This document shows positions 7,310 through 13,490 of a stretch of 28,804 nucleotides of DNA, piece by piece. Made by a program: the position numbers and the translations under genes. The notes under the pieces are model-generated. The model was not told where the DNA came from. It ran no database searches and was given only the letters and a program-made list of their open reading frames with translations. Numbering within the stretch: the stretch's first letter is position 1; each line of letters opens with the position of its first letter. The stretch lies in assembly GCA_018897155.1 (NCBI GenBank), contig JAHILE010000055.1:1-28804 (forward strand), given 5' to 3'. This stretch comes from Nanoarchaeota archaeon (GTDB lineage Archaea > EX4484-52 > LFW-46).

Positions 7310-7629
7310 ATTTCTTGCGCCTCGTTGAATATTTGCTTCTTTAGCTCCTTTCGAACTCCGCCTTCAGAAACAACATCTACTTTTATTTTGAGCTTTTTTT
7401 CAAGAAAATCTGCAAGCCCGACAAAGTCAAATAAAGTAGCTCCTTTATAAAATCTTACAAGAACGTCAAGGTCGCTTCCTTTTTTCTGCTCTCCGCGCGC
7501 GTAAGAGCCAAAGATTCCGATGACTTCCGCTTTGTAGTCCTTCCTCATCTCTGCGCCCAGTTTCCGTATTTTTTGGCGAATTGCCCTAAGCTCTGCGCTT
7601 TGCGGGCGCGCCAGTGCTGTTTGCGACAT
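7306..7629 (-). CDS. mntA: MntA-like minimal nucleotidyltransferase antitoxin
   Basis: This 107-residue protein of the pol-beta nucleotidyltransferase superfamily carries G41-S42-YARGE with D53-L-D55 (GSX10DXD). That signature binds nucleotide and metal and is intact. In this family it AMPylates the HEPN partner encoded next, neutralising it. CTTAAATAT at 7651-7659 lies 22-30 bases before the ATG, suggesting a leaderless transcript that covers both genes. The N-terminus (LARPQSAELRAIRQKIRKLG) is a helical extension. It is one of three nucleotidyltransferase-fold proteins within 6 kb. Confidence 0.87.
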   Translation of the reverse strand: MSQTALARPQSAELRAIRQKIRKLGAEMRKDYKAEVIGIFGSYARGEQKKGSDLDVLVRFYKGATLFDFVGLADFLEKKLKIKVDVVSEGGVRKELKKQIFNEAQEI

Positions 7630-7691
7630 AAGATTAATTGCGCGCAGGTGCTTAAATATGTTTTTTAAGTGGTTATGTTATCGGGGTATGA

Positions 7692-7868
7692 CTATTTTTT
7701 AGTGGATTTTGGCTTTGAAAAAAACTTTTTATCCAGTTTCCAAACTGCGAAGAATATTATTACCAAAAAAATCATAAACCCTAATCCTGAAGGAGTCAGT
7801 AAACTGACCTTTGCTGATTTGACTACGATTAAGAACGCAACAATCAATATTATCTCAGACCAATCCAT
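7692..7868 (-). CDS. 58-residue two-helix membrane protein
   Basis: A short leftward frame begins MDWSEIILIVAFLIVVKSAK and ends KKFFSKPKSTKK. It has two membrane helices (about 5-16 and 31-43) joined by a short loop, and a strongly basic C-terminus. It is the last of five leftward genes, 37 bases after the previous stop. The stretch GTGAGT lies just upstream of the ATG as a weak ribosome binding site. An 88-codon frame open on the opposite strand looks like its shadow: it lacks protein character, whereas this frame has the hydrophobic pattern and basic tail of its operon neighbours. Function is unknown. Confidence 0.6.
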   Translation of the reverse strand: MDWSEIILIVAFLIVVKSAKVSLLTPSGLGFMIFLVIIFFAVWKLDKKFFSKPKSTKK

Positions 7869-7905
7869 AAACTCACATCTATTTTTTCTTTATCTGTATG
7901 ATTGC

Positions 7906-8094
7906 TCAGATTATGGCTATAAAGGCAATCAATAGCACAAGAAAACACCACGCGACCATTAACGCCTCTATTGTGGTGGGTTTTTTGTAGTTGTTTTTGA
8001 ATAATTTTTGACGGGTTATTGCTCGCCATCCAAAATACAAAATCGGTATGAATAAGTATCCAATTATGGTTCCTAAAAATACCTCAAGCGCCAT
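7906..8094 (-). CDS. 62-residue two-helix membrane protein
   Basis: Starting at ATG 8094 the product is MALEVFLGTIIGYLFIPILY and onward. One membrane helix is at about 5-20, a basic linker (RAITRQKLFKNNYKKPTT) follows, and a second helix sits at the C-terminus (ALMVAWCFLVLLIAFIAII). The start lies 4 bases after the stop of the upstream gene, which decides it over an earlier ATG that would overlap the upstream gene by about 50 bases. It is part of the leftward operon of a nucleotidyltransferase protein and membrane proteins. No family is recognised. Confidence 0.62.
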   Translation of the reverse strand: MALEVFLGTIIGYLFIPILYFGWRAITRQKLFKNNYKKPTTIEALMVAWCFLVLLIAFIAII

Positions 8095-8098
8095 AATA

Positions 8099-8308
8099 TC
8101 ACTGACCTGTTTTGTTTTTAAGAGATTTTGCCTTTCGATATTTCTCACGGTGTTTTTTAATCCACGTTATATTGAAATATAAAAACCATATTACGAAAGC
8201 GTAAATAGCAAGAATCCCAAAAGTTTCAAAAAATGTTTTAATAAGTATTAGGATTACAATAACAGTCACTATTTTATTAGATACTATTTTATCGATGAAG
8301 TTACCCAT
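8099..8308 (-). CDS. 69-residue membrane protein
   Basis: This is a small protein with a membrane helix at about 12-24 (IVTVIVILILIKTFF), a second at about 30-47 (FGILAIYAFVIWFLYFNITW) and a basic C-terminal tail (IKKHREKYRKAKSLKNKTGQ). It begins 4 bases after the stop of the larger membrane protein upstream and ends 4 bases before the next gene, so all are one transcription unit. The basic tails on three of the four membrane proteins in the unit probably lie in the cytoplasm. Function is unknown. Confidence 0.65.
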   Translation of the reverse strand: MGNFIDKIVSNKIVTVIVILILIKTFFETFGILAIYAFVIWFLYFNITWIKKHREKYRKAKSLKNKTGQ

Positions 8309-8312
8309 TAAA

Positions 8313-8891
8313 TCACTTATCAGTCTTATTTTGACTAGATTTTGTATTAGCGTTATTACTTTTTCCTCTCAAATACCACAATAAAATTAAAAACAAAATA
8401 ATCTCCATATTAACCAAAATTCCAAGAGGAATTTTGGGCAATATATAAATTACGATAGCTACACTTAAAATACCGCCAAGTGCAAGCATGAAATAGTCAA
8501 CCATTACTTTAAGATCAAGTTTTTTTGTTTCAGAATTTTTGGTCAATATGCCTAGCGCCAAAGGAGAAAACATACTTGCGGAAAATATTGCTATAATGGC
8601 AGTTAGTTCTGGATGCGAGCTTTGTGATGTGGGTTGAAGTGTGAGTAATATGAGTATTGTGGTAAACGCAAGTGCTAGTCCTCCAATAAAATAAGATAAT
8701 ACTAGTTTCTCATAATATTTAAAATTAGAAAATTCGTCTTCTTTTTTGCCTAAGGATAAGAGAATGATGGATGCATAGCCGACCACTATTGCCGCGATAC
8801 TAAATCCAATAATTACATTAGTTCCTACAGAATTAATGTTGAAACCGCTTGCAATTTCTGCAGCAGTTATATTAATATTTATAGTCCCCAT
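8313..8891 (-). CDS. 192-residue polytopic membrane protein
   Basis: This is an integral membrane protein with about five hydrophobic helices: VIIGFSIAAIVVGYASIILL, LSYFIGGLALAFTTILILL, TAIIAIFSASMFSPLALGIL, FMLALGGILSVAIVIYILP and LVNMEIILFLILLWYL. It has a hydrophilic Ser/Asn/Lys-rich C-terminus. It starts 5 bases after the stop of the nucleotidyltransferase gene and ends 4 bases before the next small membrane gene. The tight spacing indicates an operon. No catalytic motif or known transporter signature is visible. Confidence 0.7.
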   Translation of the reverse strand: MGTININITAAEIASGFNINSVGTNVIIGFSIAAIVVGYASIILLSLGKKEDEFSNFKYYEKLVLSYFIGGLALAFTTILILLTLQPTSQSSHPELTAIIAIFSASMFSPLALGILTKNSETKKLDLKVMVDYFMLALGGILSVAIVIYILPKIPLGILVNMEIILFLILLWYLRGKSNNANTKSSQNKTDK

Positions 8892-8896
8892 CTATT

Positions 8897-10384
8897 TCAC
8901 TTTTTCTTTTCCTTCTCATTAATCATCTCTTCGGTCATAATCGGTTGCTGCTGTTTTTGTCCTTCTGCGCTGTCCTTTTCTTTGTTTAATTCAGTCTCCT
9001 CAGGCACAACAATTTCCCCGCGCTCTTTCATGTCTTTCAGCTTTTTGCCGAGGTTTAGGACAAACATCTTTGTCTTCTCGCGCAAATCGTAGACATCGCG
9101 CTCGGGAATTTCGTTTTCCTTTCCGTCCTTGACCATTGTAAGCACGCGTGTCAGGTGCTCAAACAGTTCTGCATGCGAGTCCTTGAAGTCCGGGAAGTGC
9201 TGGTACATTACTTTTGGAAGGTCTTTGAGGGATTCCGGCGGAGTTACGCCTTTGTATTTCAGCGCCCCTACATTCGCTTTTAAGAACGTTTTGTAAGTAT
9301 TCATGAGCACTGTGGATTTTTTCTTTGATTCAAGGTCTTTCACAAGTTTTTCCATGCGCTTGACAAATTCGTCAGTCAGATTGAGGTATTTGTCAACTTC
9401 TGCGCCGCATACTTTACAGTCTTCCTCTTTTCTGTGCTCGAGTTCCTTTGCGAATTTTCTTATATCTTCAGCATCCTTGACGTATTTTTCCTCAAGAAGC
9501 CCGTCAGCTACAAATGATTCGCGAAGAGCTTTCGGCACTTCTTCCTTGTTCGGCGGAACGCGGCCTATGAACATCAATGCTCCCTGGCCTGCCGCAGCCA
9601 TGCCCTGTTCAAGATAGTGTGCGGCGGATTTGACTCTTGCGCGCGCATATTCCACAAATTCAGGAGCTGCCGCAATCTTTTTGTCAACCGCTTCCTTTGT
9701 TGTCGGGATTTTTCCGCGAAGGAGCATCCTTTTTGCAGGCATGAACACGCCAACGTCAAAAACAGGGACGCCTGTCCGCAATATCGCAAGAAGAACAGCT
9801 TCCGCAGTCCTCATATTTTCCCAGAATTCTGTGAGAAACATAAATGCCTGAATCGTTATTCCCTGGCCTTCCGGGATTTTGTTTGCTTCGTTTGTGTCTT
9901 TTGCCACTCGCAGGATTTCATTCCATATCCTGTCCTTTACTTCCTGCGGGATTTCCTGCTCGATTTTTGTGTCATCCATTAAGACAAATGTGTCGATGTC
10001 GCTTGTCTTCTTGTGGCTGCCCGTTGCTGTTGAGCCGTAAACTATGACGCATTTGACGGTTTTCTTGAATTTTTCAATTAATCTTCGCGAGAAATCCTGG
10101 GCGACTTTGAAGCGCCTTTCCTGCTCCTTTTTTCTTTCCTTTTCTTCAGGGGTGCTTTCTTTCTTTTCATCTTTATGTTCGCCCTCTTTTTGGGTTTCTT
10201 CTTTATTTCCAACAGGTGCGCCGCTCTTTTTTTCAACAGGAGTTGTCTCTTTTTTAGTTTCCTTATTTTTTCTTAGAGTGTATCGTTCATGAAGTTTTTT
10301 TGTAGATGTCTCTTCCTGCTTTTCCTTTTTGGATTCGGGCTCTTTAGAATTTTTTTTCTGTGCGTCCTTAGAAGGCATAATCAT
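8897..10384 (-). CDS. Large nucleotidyltransferase-domain protein with charged N-terminus
   Basis: This protein has about 495 residues. Residues 1-95 are a K/E-rich, low-complexity, probably disordered or coiled-coil region. A pol-beta type nucleotidyltransferase core follows, with VIVYGSTATGSHKKTSDIDTFVLMDD, which is the GS-X9-11-DxD signature. Further on come FLTEFWENMRTAEAVLLAIL and PVFDVGVFMPAKRMLLRG. A helical, HEPN-like segment (YARARVKSAAHYLEQGMAAAGQGAL) and a second helical domain with CKVC complete it. The likely start is ATG 10384 or 10378: CTTTAAATA at 10405-10413 lies 21-29 bases upstream of the former. It heads a five-gene operon with four membrane proteins. The substrate is unknown; roles in RNA or protein nucleotidylation, or in surface polymer metabolism, are open. 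Confidence 0.8.
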   Translation of the reverse strand: MIMPSKDAQKKNSKEPESKKEKQEETSTKKLHERYTLRKNKETKKETTPVEKKSGAPVGNKEETQKEGEHKDEKKESTPEEKERKKEQERRFKVAQDFSRRLIEKFKKTVKCVIVYGSTATGSHKKTSDIDTFVLMDDTKIEQEIPQEVKDRIWNEILRVAKDTNEANKIPEGQGITIQAFMFLTEFWENMRTAEAVLLAILRTGVPVFDVGVFMPAKRMLLRGKIPTTKEAVDKKIAAAPEFVEYARARVKSAAHYLEQGMAAAGQGALMFIGRVPPNKEEVPKALRESFVADGLLEEKYVKDAEDIRKFAKELEHRKEEDCKVCGAEVDKYLNLTDEFVKRMEKLVKDLESKKKSTVLMNTYKTFLKANVGALKYKGVTPPESLKDLPKVMYQHFPDFKDSHAELFEHLTRVLTMVKDGKENEIPERDVYDLREKTKMFVLNLGKKLKDMKERGEIVVPEETELNKEKDSAEGQKQQQPIMTEEMINEKEKKK

Positions 10385-10485
10385 CAAAATATATATGGAA
10401 AGATGGCTTTAAATAGAAATTTAAATATTTGCAATCATTCAAGAGTTATAAATCTTACGAACTAAGAAAATAAACGGGTGTATTC

Positions 10486-10686
10486 ATGAGCGGTAAAGAA
10501 ATGATGCGAGAACTTTTTGGTGTTTTCGGAGATTCCGCAGTAGCATTAACAGAGCTTCCAGAACCTTATGAAACTGGTGGTATGCGTGTTATTCCGCATT
10601 ATACTGTTAAGAAAACTACAAACTGTCCTGAAGGGTATCTCCAATCATCAATGAATATTGAAATCACGGCGCATCCTACTTTTTAA
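10486..10686 (+). CDS. 66-residue hypothetical protein, probably interrupted
   Basis: The frame starts MSGKEMMRELFGVFGDSAVA after GGGTG about 8 bases upstream of the ATG, and a TTATAAATC box lies near 10445. It proceeds to HYTVKKTTNCPEGYLQSS and stops at 10684-10686. The phrase encoding TTNCPE is repeated 80 bases later in another frame, where it runs on as TNCPECKKCEPLNN. If the 80 bases between the two copies were removed, this gene would continue without a stop into an 87-residue protein with a CxxCxxC motif. The current 66-residue product may therefore be a truncated or alternative form. No family is recognised. Confidence 0.55.
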   Translation: MSGKEMMRELFGVFGDSAVALTELPEPYETGGMRVIPHYTVKKTTNCPEGYLQSSMNIEITAHPTF

Positions 10687-10711
10687 TATATATTTCTACA
10701 AACTGTCCTGA
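10616..10711. repeat. 16-base direct repeats 80 bases apart
   Basis: The 16-mer CTACAAACTGTCCTGA occurs at 10616-10631 and again at 10696-10711. Recombination or slippage between the copies would remove exactly 80 bases. That would join codon 44 of the upstream frame (10486-10617) to the frame at 10698-10829. Confidence 0.9.
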
Positions 10712-10829
10712 GTGTAAAAAATGCGAACCCCTAAATAATGCCATACTTGAAATAAAAGCGATTCTGAAACGCCACGATATTTCGCCATTATGTCAGTACT
10801 TTGACGGAAAAACACTTAAACTGGAATAG
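10698..10829 (+). pseudogene. Orphan C-terminal fragment with CxxCxxC
   Basis: This is an open stretch of 43 codons reading TNCPECKKCEPLNNAILEIK, followed by RHDISPLCQYFDGKTLKLE and a stop. There is no ATG, GTG or TTG start: the frame is open only back to a stop at 10659-10661. It looks like the displaced tail of the gene at 10486, with a small metal-binding CPECKKC motif and a helical end. See the direct repeats that connect the two. Confidence 0.5.
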
Positions 10830-10849
10830 AATATTTGAAGGCAATTGAA

Positions 10850-11383
10850 CTACTTCATTTGCAAATGCTCTGAAAGAGCCACCCTTAGTTTTCCGTCAAC
10901 AAAAGACGAGCCTGCAAGCCGCATGTTTTGCGGTATGTGCAGGATTTTCATATACATTTTTTCAGGCGCAACCGCTCTTATCTCTATGGATTCGCCAAGA
11001 AGCATTATTTTTATACTGTCGCCTGATTTGACTCCGGGAATTTCTGTGTCAAGCATTATTCTGCCCGGGAGGCGAGTTATGTCTGTTTTTGGCTCGACAA
11101 CCTCAAGCGGCTTGTTCGGAGTATTCAGGAAGCTGTTTTGTTTCTGGCGCTTTGAATGGATTTTACGATCTTCTTGAGAATTGTTTATGGTTTTGTTCGG
11201 CAGCATATTTATTTCAAGATTGCCTTTGTTTTCAGAACCGGTTAGCGAAGAAATTATTGATTGAGTTATCTCTTTTGTCAGCGCTTCCGAGCAGTTCTTG
11301 ATGTTTGCTCCGCAGGATGCGCAGAACTTCCACTTTTCTTCCAAAACCGAATTGCAAGCAGCACAACGCATAGGCACCATCAT
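10850..11383 (-). CDS. Zinc-ribbon plus Hsp20-like domain protein
   Basis: This 177-residue protein begins with a zinc ribbon (C7-AA-C10 ... C21-AS-C24). A Ser/Asn/Lys-rich linker runs from about 30 to 100. A C-terminal beta-sandwich segment resembles the Hsp20/alpha-crystallin or CS fold: GRIMLDTEIPGVKSGDSIKI, then SIEIRAVAPEKMYMKILHIP and FVDGKLRVAL. The EIPGV and G-x-L-x-V/I patterns are typical of that fold. It may act as a small chaperone or adaptor. The ATG at 11383 overlaps the TGA of the upstream gene (ATGA), so the two are coupled. The combination of zinc ribbon and Hsp20-like fold is uncommon in bacteria but plausible in archaea. Confidence 0.65.
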   Translation of the reverse strand: MMVPMRCAACNSVLEEKWKFCASCGANIKNCSEALTKEITQSIISSLTGSENKGNLEINMLPNKTINNSQEDRKIHSKRQKQNSFLNTPNKPLEVVEPKTDITRLPGRIMLDTEIPGVKSGDSIKIMLLGESIEIRAVAPEKMYMKILHIPQNMRLAGSSFVDGKLRVALSEHLQMK

Positions 11384-11658
11384 TTAATAACTTTCTTCAG
11401 AATTTCCAGAGGTTCGTTCGGCTTTATTTCAAAGCCTTTTGAAGTAAGCGATAGAATCATCCAGAACACATCTGATATGCAGCGAAGCGAAGCAACCGCG
11501 CTTACTTTTTTGCCCTGGAAAACAAGAGTGTCGCCGTCGTAGTCGAATGTTATCTGCTGGAATTTTTCCGCATCAAGATCAATCTGCTGGCCTTCGGGGC
11601 CTGTGATAATCAGTTCCATTTTTTCCGGCGGTTTTATCTCTACTGTATAGTCTGCCAT
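11380..11658 (-). CDS. 92-residue hypothetical protein
   Basis: The start is ATG 11658 (MADYTVEIKPPEKMELIITG), with GTGAT 4-8 bases upstream; an in-frame GTG at 11667 is less likely. The sequence alternates strands (ELIITGPEGQQIDLDAEKFQ, QITFDYDGDTLVFQGKKVSA) and ends in a helix (EPLEILKKVIK). It is coupled by an ATGA overlap to the zinc-ribbon/Hsp20-like gene, so the two products probably work together. The family is not recognised. Confidence 0.65.
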   Translation of the reverse strand: MADYTVEIKPPEKMELIITGPEGQQIDLDAEKFQQITFDYDGDTLVFQGKKVSAVASLRCISDVFWMILSLTSKGFEIKPNEPLEILKKVIK

Positions 11659-11775
11659 AAGAATCACTAATTATATTATTATTGCGCAAGGTTGTATTTA
11701 AAGAAGTATTTTAAAAATCTGACTTTTGGAATTATCCGACTTGTTTCAAAAAAATAGTTTTTTCTCTTCTGAAAG

Positions 11776-12159
11776 TTATTTTTTCTCGCGCGCTTGCAAC
11801 AATCCCAGAATATTATCTTCAGTGTCTTTGAAGTAGGCGGAATATCCTCTATTGTTAAATTCCGTTTTTTCCTTAATAACTCTGCCGCCCATCTCCTTTA
11901 TAGTTTTTAGTGTTTCATCAATATTATCGACATCTATCGTTATTACCGGAGAGTTTATCGGGTTTGAACGCTTCAGCATTCCGCCGTTTATTGCGCCCGG
12001 TTCATTTAACCTCTCACCGTCATCTGTCGGTGCAGTGTGCCGGAGCGTATAATTAATGTCTGGCATGTCATTTATCTTCCATCCGAAAATATCGCTATAA
12101 AACTTTTGGGCGCGCTTGACATTTTCTGCAGGAATTTCAAAATGTACTACACGGTTCAT
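11776..12159 (-). CDS. VOC (glyoxalase/bleomycin-resistance fold) family protein
   Basis: This 127-residue protein has the vicinal-oxygen-chelate fold. MNRVVHFEIPAENVKRAQKF, then YSDIFGWKI, gives the first beta-alpha-beta unit. SPVITIDVDNIDETLKTIKEMGG and FKDTEDNILGLLQ give the second. This single-domain type is widespread and usually binds a metal and a small molecule; the substrate is unknown. AGAGG lies 8 bases before the ATG and a TATATATA box lies near 12195-12205, so it has its own promoter. The length is normal. Confidence 0.88.
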   Translation of the reverse strand: MNRVVHFEIPAENVKRAQKFYSDIFGWKINDMPDINYTLRHTAPTDDGERLNEPGAINGGMLKRSNPINSPVITIDVDNIDETLKTIKEMGGRVIKEKTEFNNRGYSAYFKDTEDNILGLLQAREKK

Positions 12160-12361
12160 AAAATTGCCTCTGGATAATACTTGTTTTAATTCAGTATATA
12201 TAGATTTTGCAGAAGATGGAAGAACATATTGTGATTGACGTGAATTAGTTGGTTGATGTGAACCGGTTATCGGAATAATCGTGAGCCATTGTCTTTGTTT
12301 GAATGAGTTTGAGCATAGGAAGAAGTATTACTGCTAAAACGCGAAAACGGTTTTAATCGGT

Positions 12362-12673
12362 TCAAACCACCATGCCCTCTCTTGCAATTTCCTTTATAAT
12401 AGATAGCTCGTTTCTTCTTTCGCGAAATTCTTTATGGGTGAGGCAGATTATTTCGACGTTCGCAGGACGATCTACAAGCTCGTAAATTTCCTCGAGCCTT
12501 TTTCTGAACGGCACATTTTCGAAATCATCTGATAAAATAAGCAGGTCATAGTCGCTTGATTCGAGATGGTCGCCGCGCGCCCGGGAGCCGAACAGCAGTA
12601 TTTTTGCATCAGGATATTTCTTTTTTATTTTTTCAAGAAGCCACTCTATTTCTCTAACTTGCCCTTTACCCAT
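12362..12673 (-). CDS. Minimal nucleotidyltransferase of a HEPN/MNT pair
   Basis: This 103-residue pol-beta superfamily protein has LLFGSRARGDHLESSDYDLLIL, that is G29-S30 and D41-x-D43 (GSX10DXD). The core is intact. The gene overlaps the end of the HEPN gene upstream by 28 bases. Here the HEPN gene comes first, the opposite order to the pair at 6953-7629. The fold and partner suggest an antitoxin or regulator that modifies nucleotides or its partner; the precise activity of this subgroup is less well known than for MntA/HepT. Confidence 0.85.
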   Translation of the reverse strand: MGKGQVREIEWLLEKIKKKYPDAKILLFGSRARGDHLESSDYDLLILSDDFENVPFRKRLEEIYELVDRPANVEIICLTHKEFRERRNELSIIKEIAREGMVV

Positions 12674-13029
12674 ACGAATATTACCTCTGCTCTTTTAAGC
12701 GCATCTCTGCCGCTTTCTTCATCATATAATTCTGCAGGAATACCGCCTGCTGCATCAGGGTATCTTGTTATTATAAAATCTGGAGTGAGTTTTCTTGCAA
12801 CCGAAATGAGTTCTTTTGGTAGAGAGACCGCCATTGCAAGTTCGAAAAGATTGTGTGTTTTAGGAGCCGTGTCATTCTTTGAGAAGATAAAATACGCTTT
12901 CAGGGCTTTTTCAGCGCATTGCTCTGCAAAGAAAGCGCCAGCATAGTAATTCTTTGCGGTGAGGCAGTCTCGCGAGGTTTTCAAATCCGCTTCTGCCTGC
13001 TTTATCCAGTTCTCGGCTTCTTTGCGCAT
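12646..13029 (-). CDS. HEPN-domain protein
   Basis: Starting at ATG 13029 the product is 127 residues, MRKEAENWIKQAEADLKTSR and on. A TTTATATATT box about 25 bases upstream supports this start over a longer frame to 13092. The family hallmarks are AENWIKQAEADLKTS, NYYAGAFFAEQCAEKALKAY and THNLFELA, followed by RYPDAAGG. The RX4-6H ribonuclease motif of HepT-type toxins is not evident, so it may not be an RNase. It overlaps the nucleotidyltransferase gene and is its likely partner. Proteins of this HEPN branch often accompany minimal nucleotidyltransferases in archaea. Confidence 0.85.
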   Translation of the reverse strand: MRKEAENWIKQAEADLKTSRDCLTAKNYYAGAFFAEQCAEKALKAYFIFSKNDTAPKTHNLFELAMAVSLPKELISVARKLTPDFIITRYPDAAGGIPAELYDEESGRDALKRAEVIFVWVKGKLEK

Positions 13030-13175
13030 ACTTTTTATTGCATTTGGGAATATATAAAGCAGGATGTTTTGTGAAGCTGCGCGCCAACACACTAGTTCTG
13101 CATAAGTTTGAGTACGGGAAAGGGGTTTATCAATAAGAAAATTGCTTTAAATATTTGTGTGTGAACAGGGATATT

Positions 13176-13490
13176 ATGGGTGTAATCTCTAATTTATCCG
13201 ACTTTCTTCAAGGAAAAACGAAAATCCTGGAAGAAGAAGTATCTATTTCAGAAGCACAAGCAATTATGAAAAATATACCCGAAGATACTTTTGTTTCCAC
13301 CATTCCTGATATTTATGGATACGAGATACATCCATTAACTACGGTTCGCAGAATTTCAGAAGAAATTGCCGATTTCGGAAAGCCATTTGATGGTATTGAA
13401 AACCATCCAATTAAAAAAATAATGCATATTGTTTATCAAAATAGAGACGGCTCTAAGTCATATCGATTTGTCAAATCATATGTAATTTAA
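13176..13490 (+). CDS. Small hypothetical protein (104 residues)
   Basis: The start is ATG 13176 (MGVISNLSDFLQGKTKILEE), chosen because TTTAAATATTTG near 13146-13157 lies about 20-30 bases upstream. The protein is soluble, with an N-terminal helical part and a C-terminal strand-rich part (IKKIMHIVYQNRDGSKSYRF). No family is recognised. Its stop overlaps the stop of the convergent ileS gene by 4 bases. Confidence 0.6.
   Translation: MGVISNLSDFLQGKTKILEEEVSISEAQAIMKNIPEDTFVSTIPDIYGYEIHPLTTVRRISEEIADFGKPFDGIENHPIKKIMHIVYQNRDGSKSYRFVKSYVI

Noticed and set aside
7669-7935. 88-codon plus-strand frame
   Set aside because: The opposite strand holds a 58-residue protein with two clean membrane helices, a basic tail and operon spacing; the plus frame overlaps two leftward genes.
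12180-12361. Possible C/D box guide RNA
   Set aside because: GTTGATGTGA resembles a C box, but matching D and C'/D' boxes at proper spacing are not visible.
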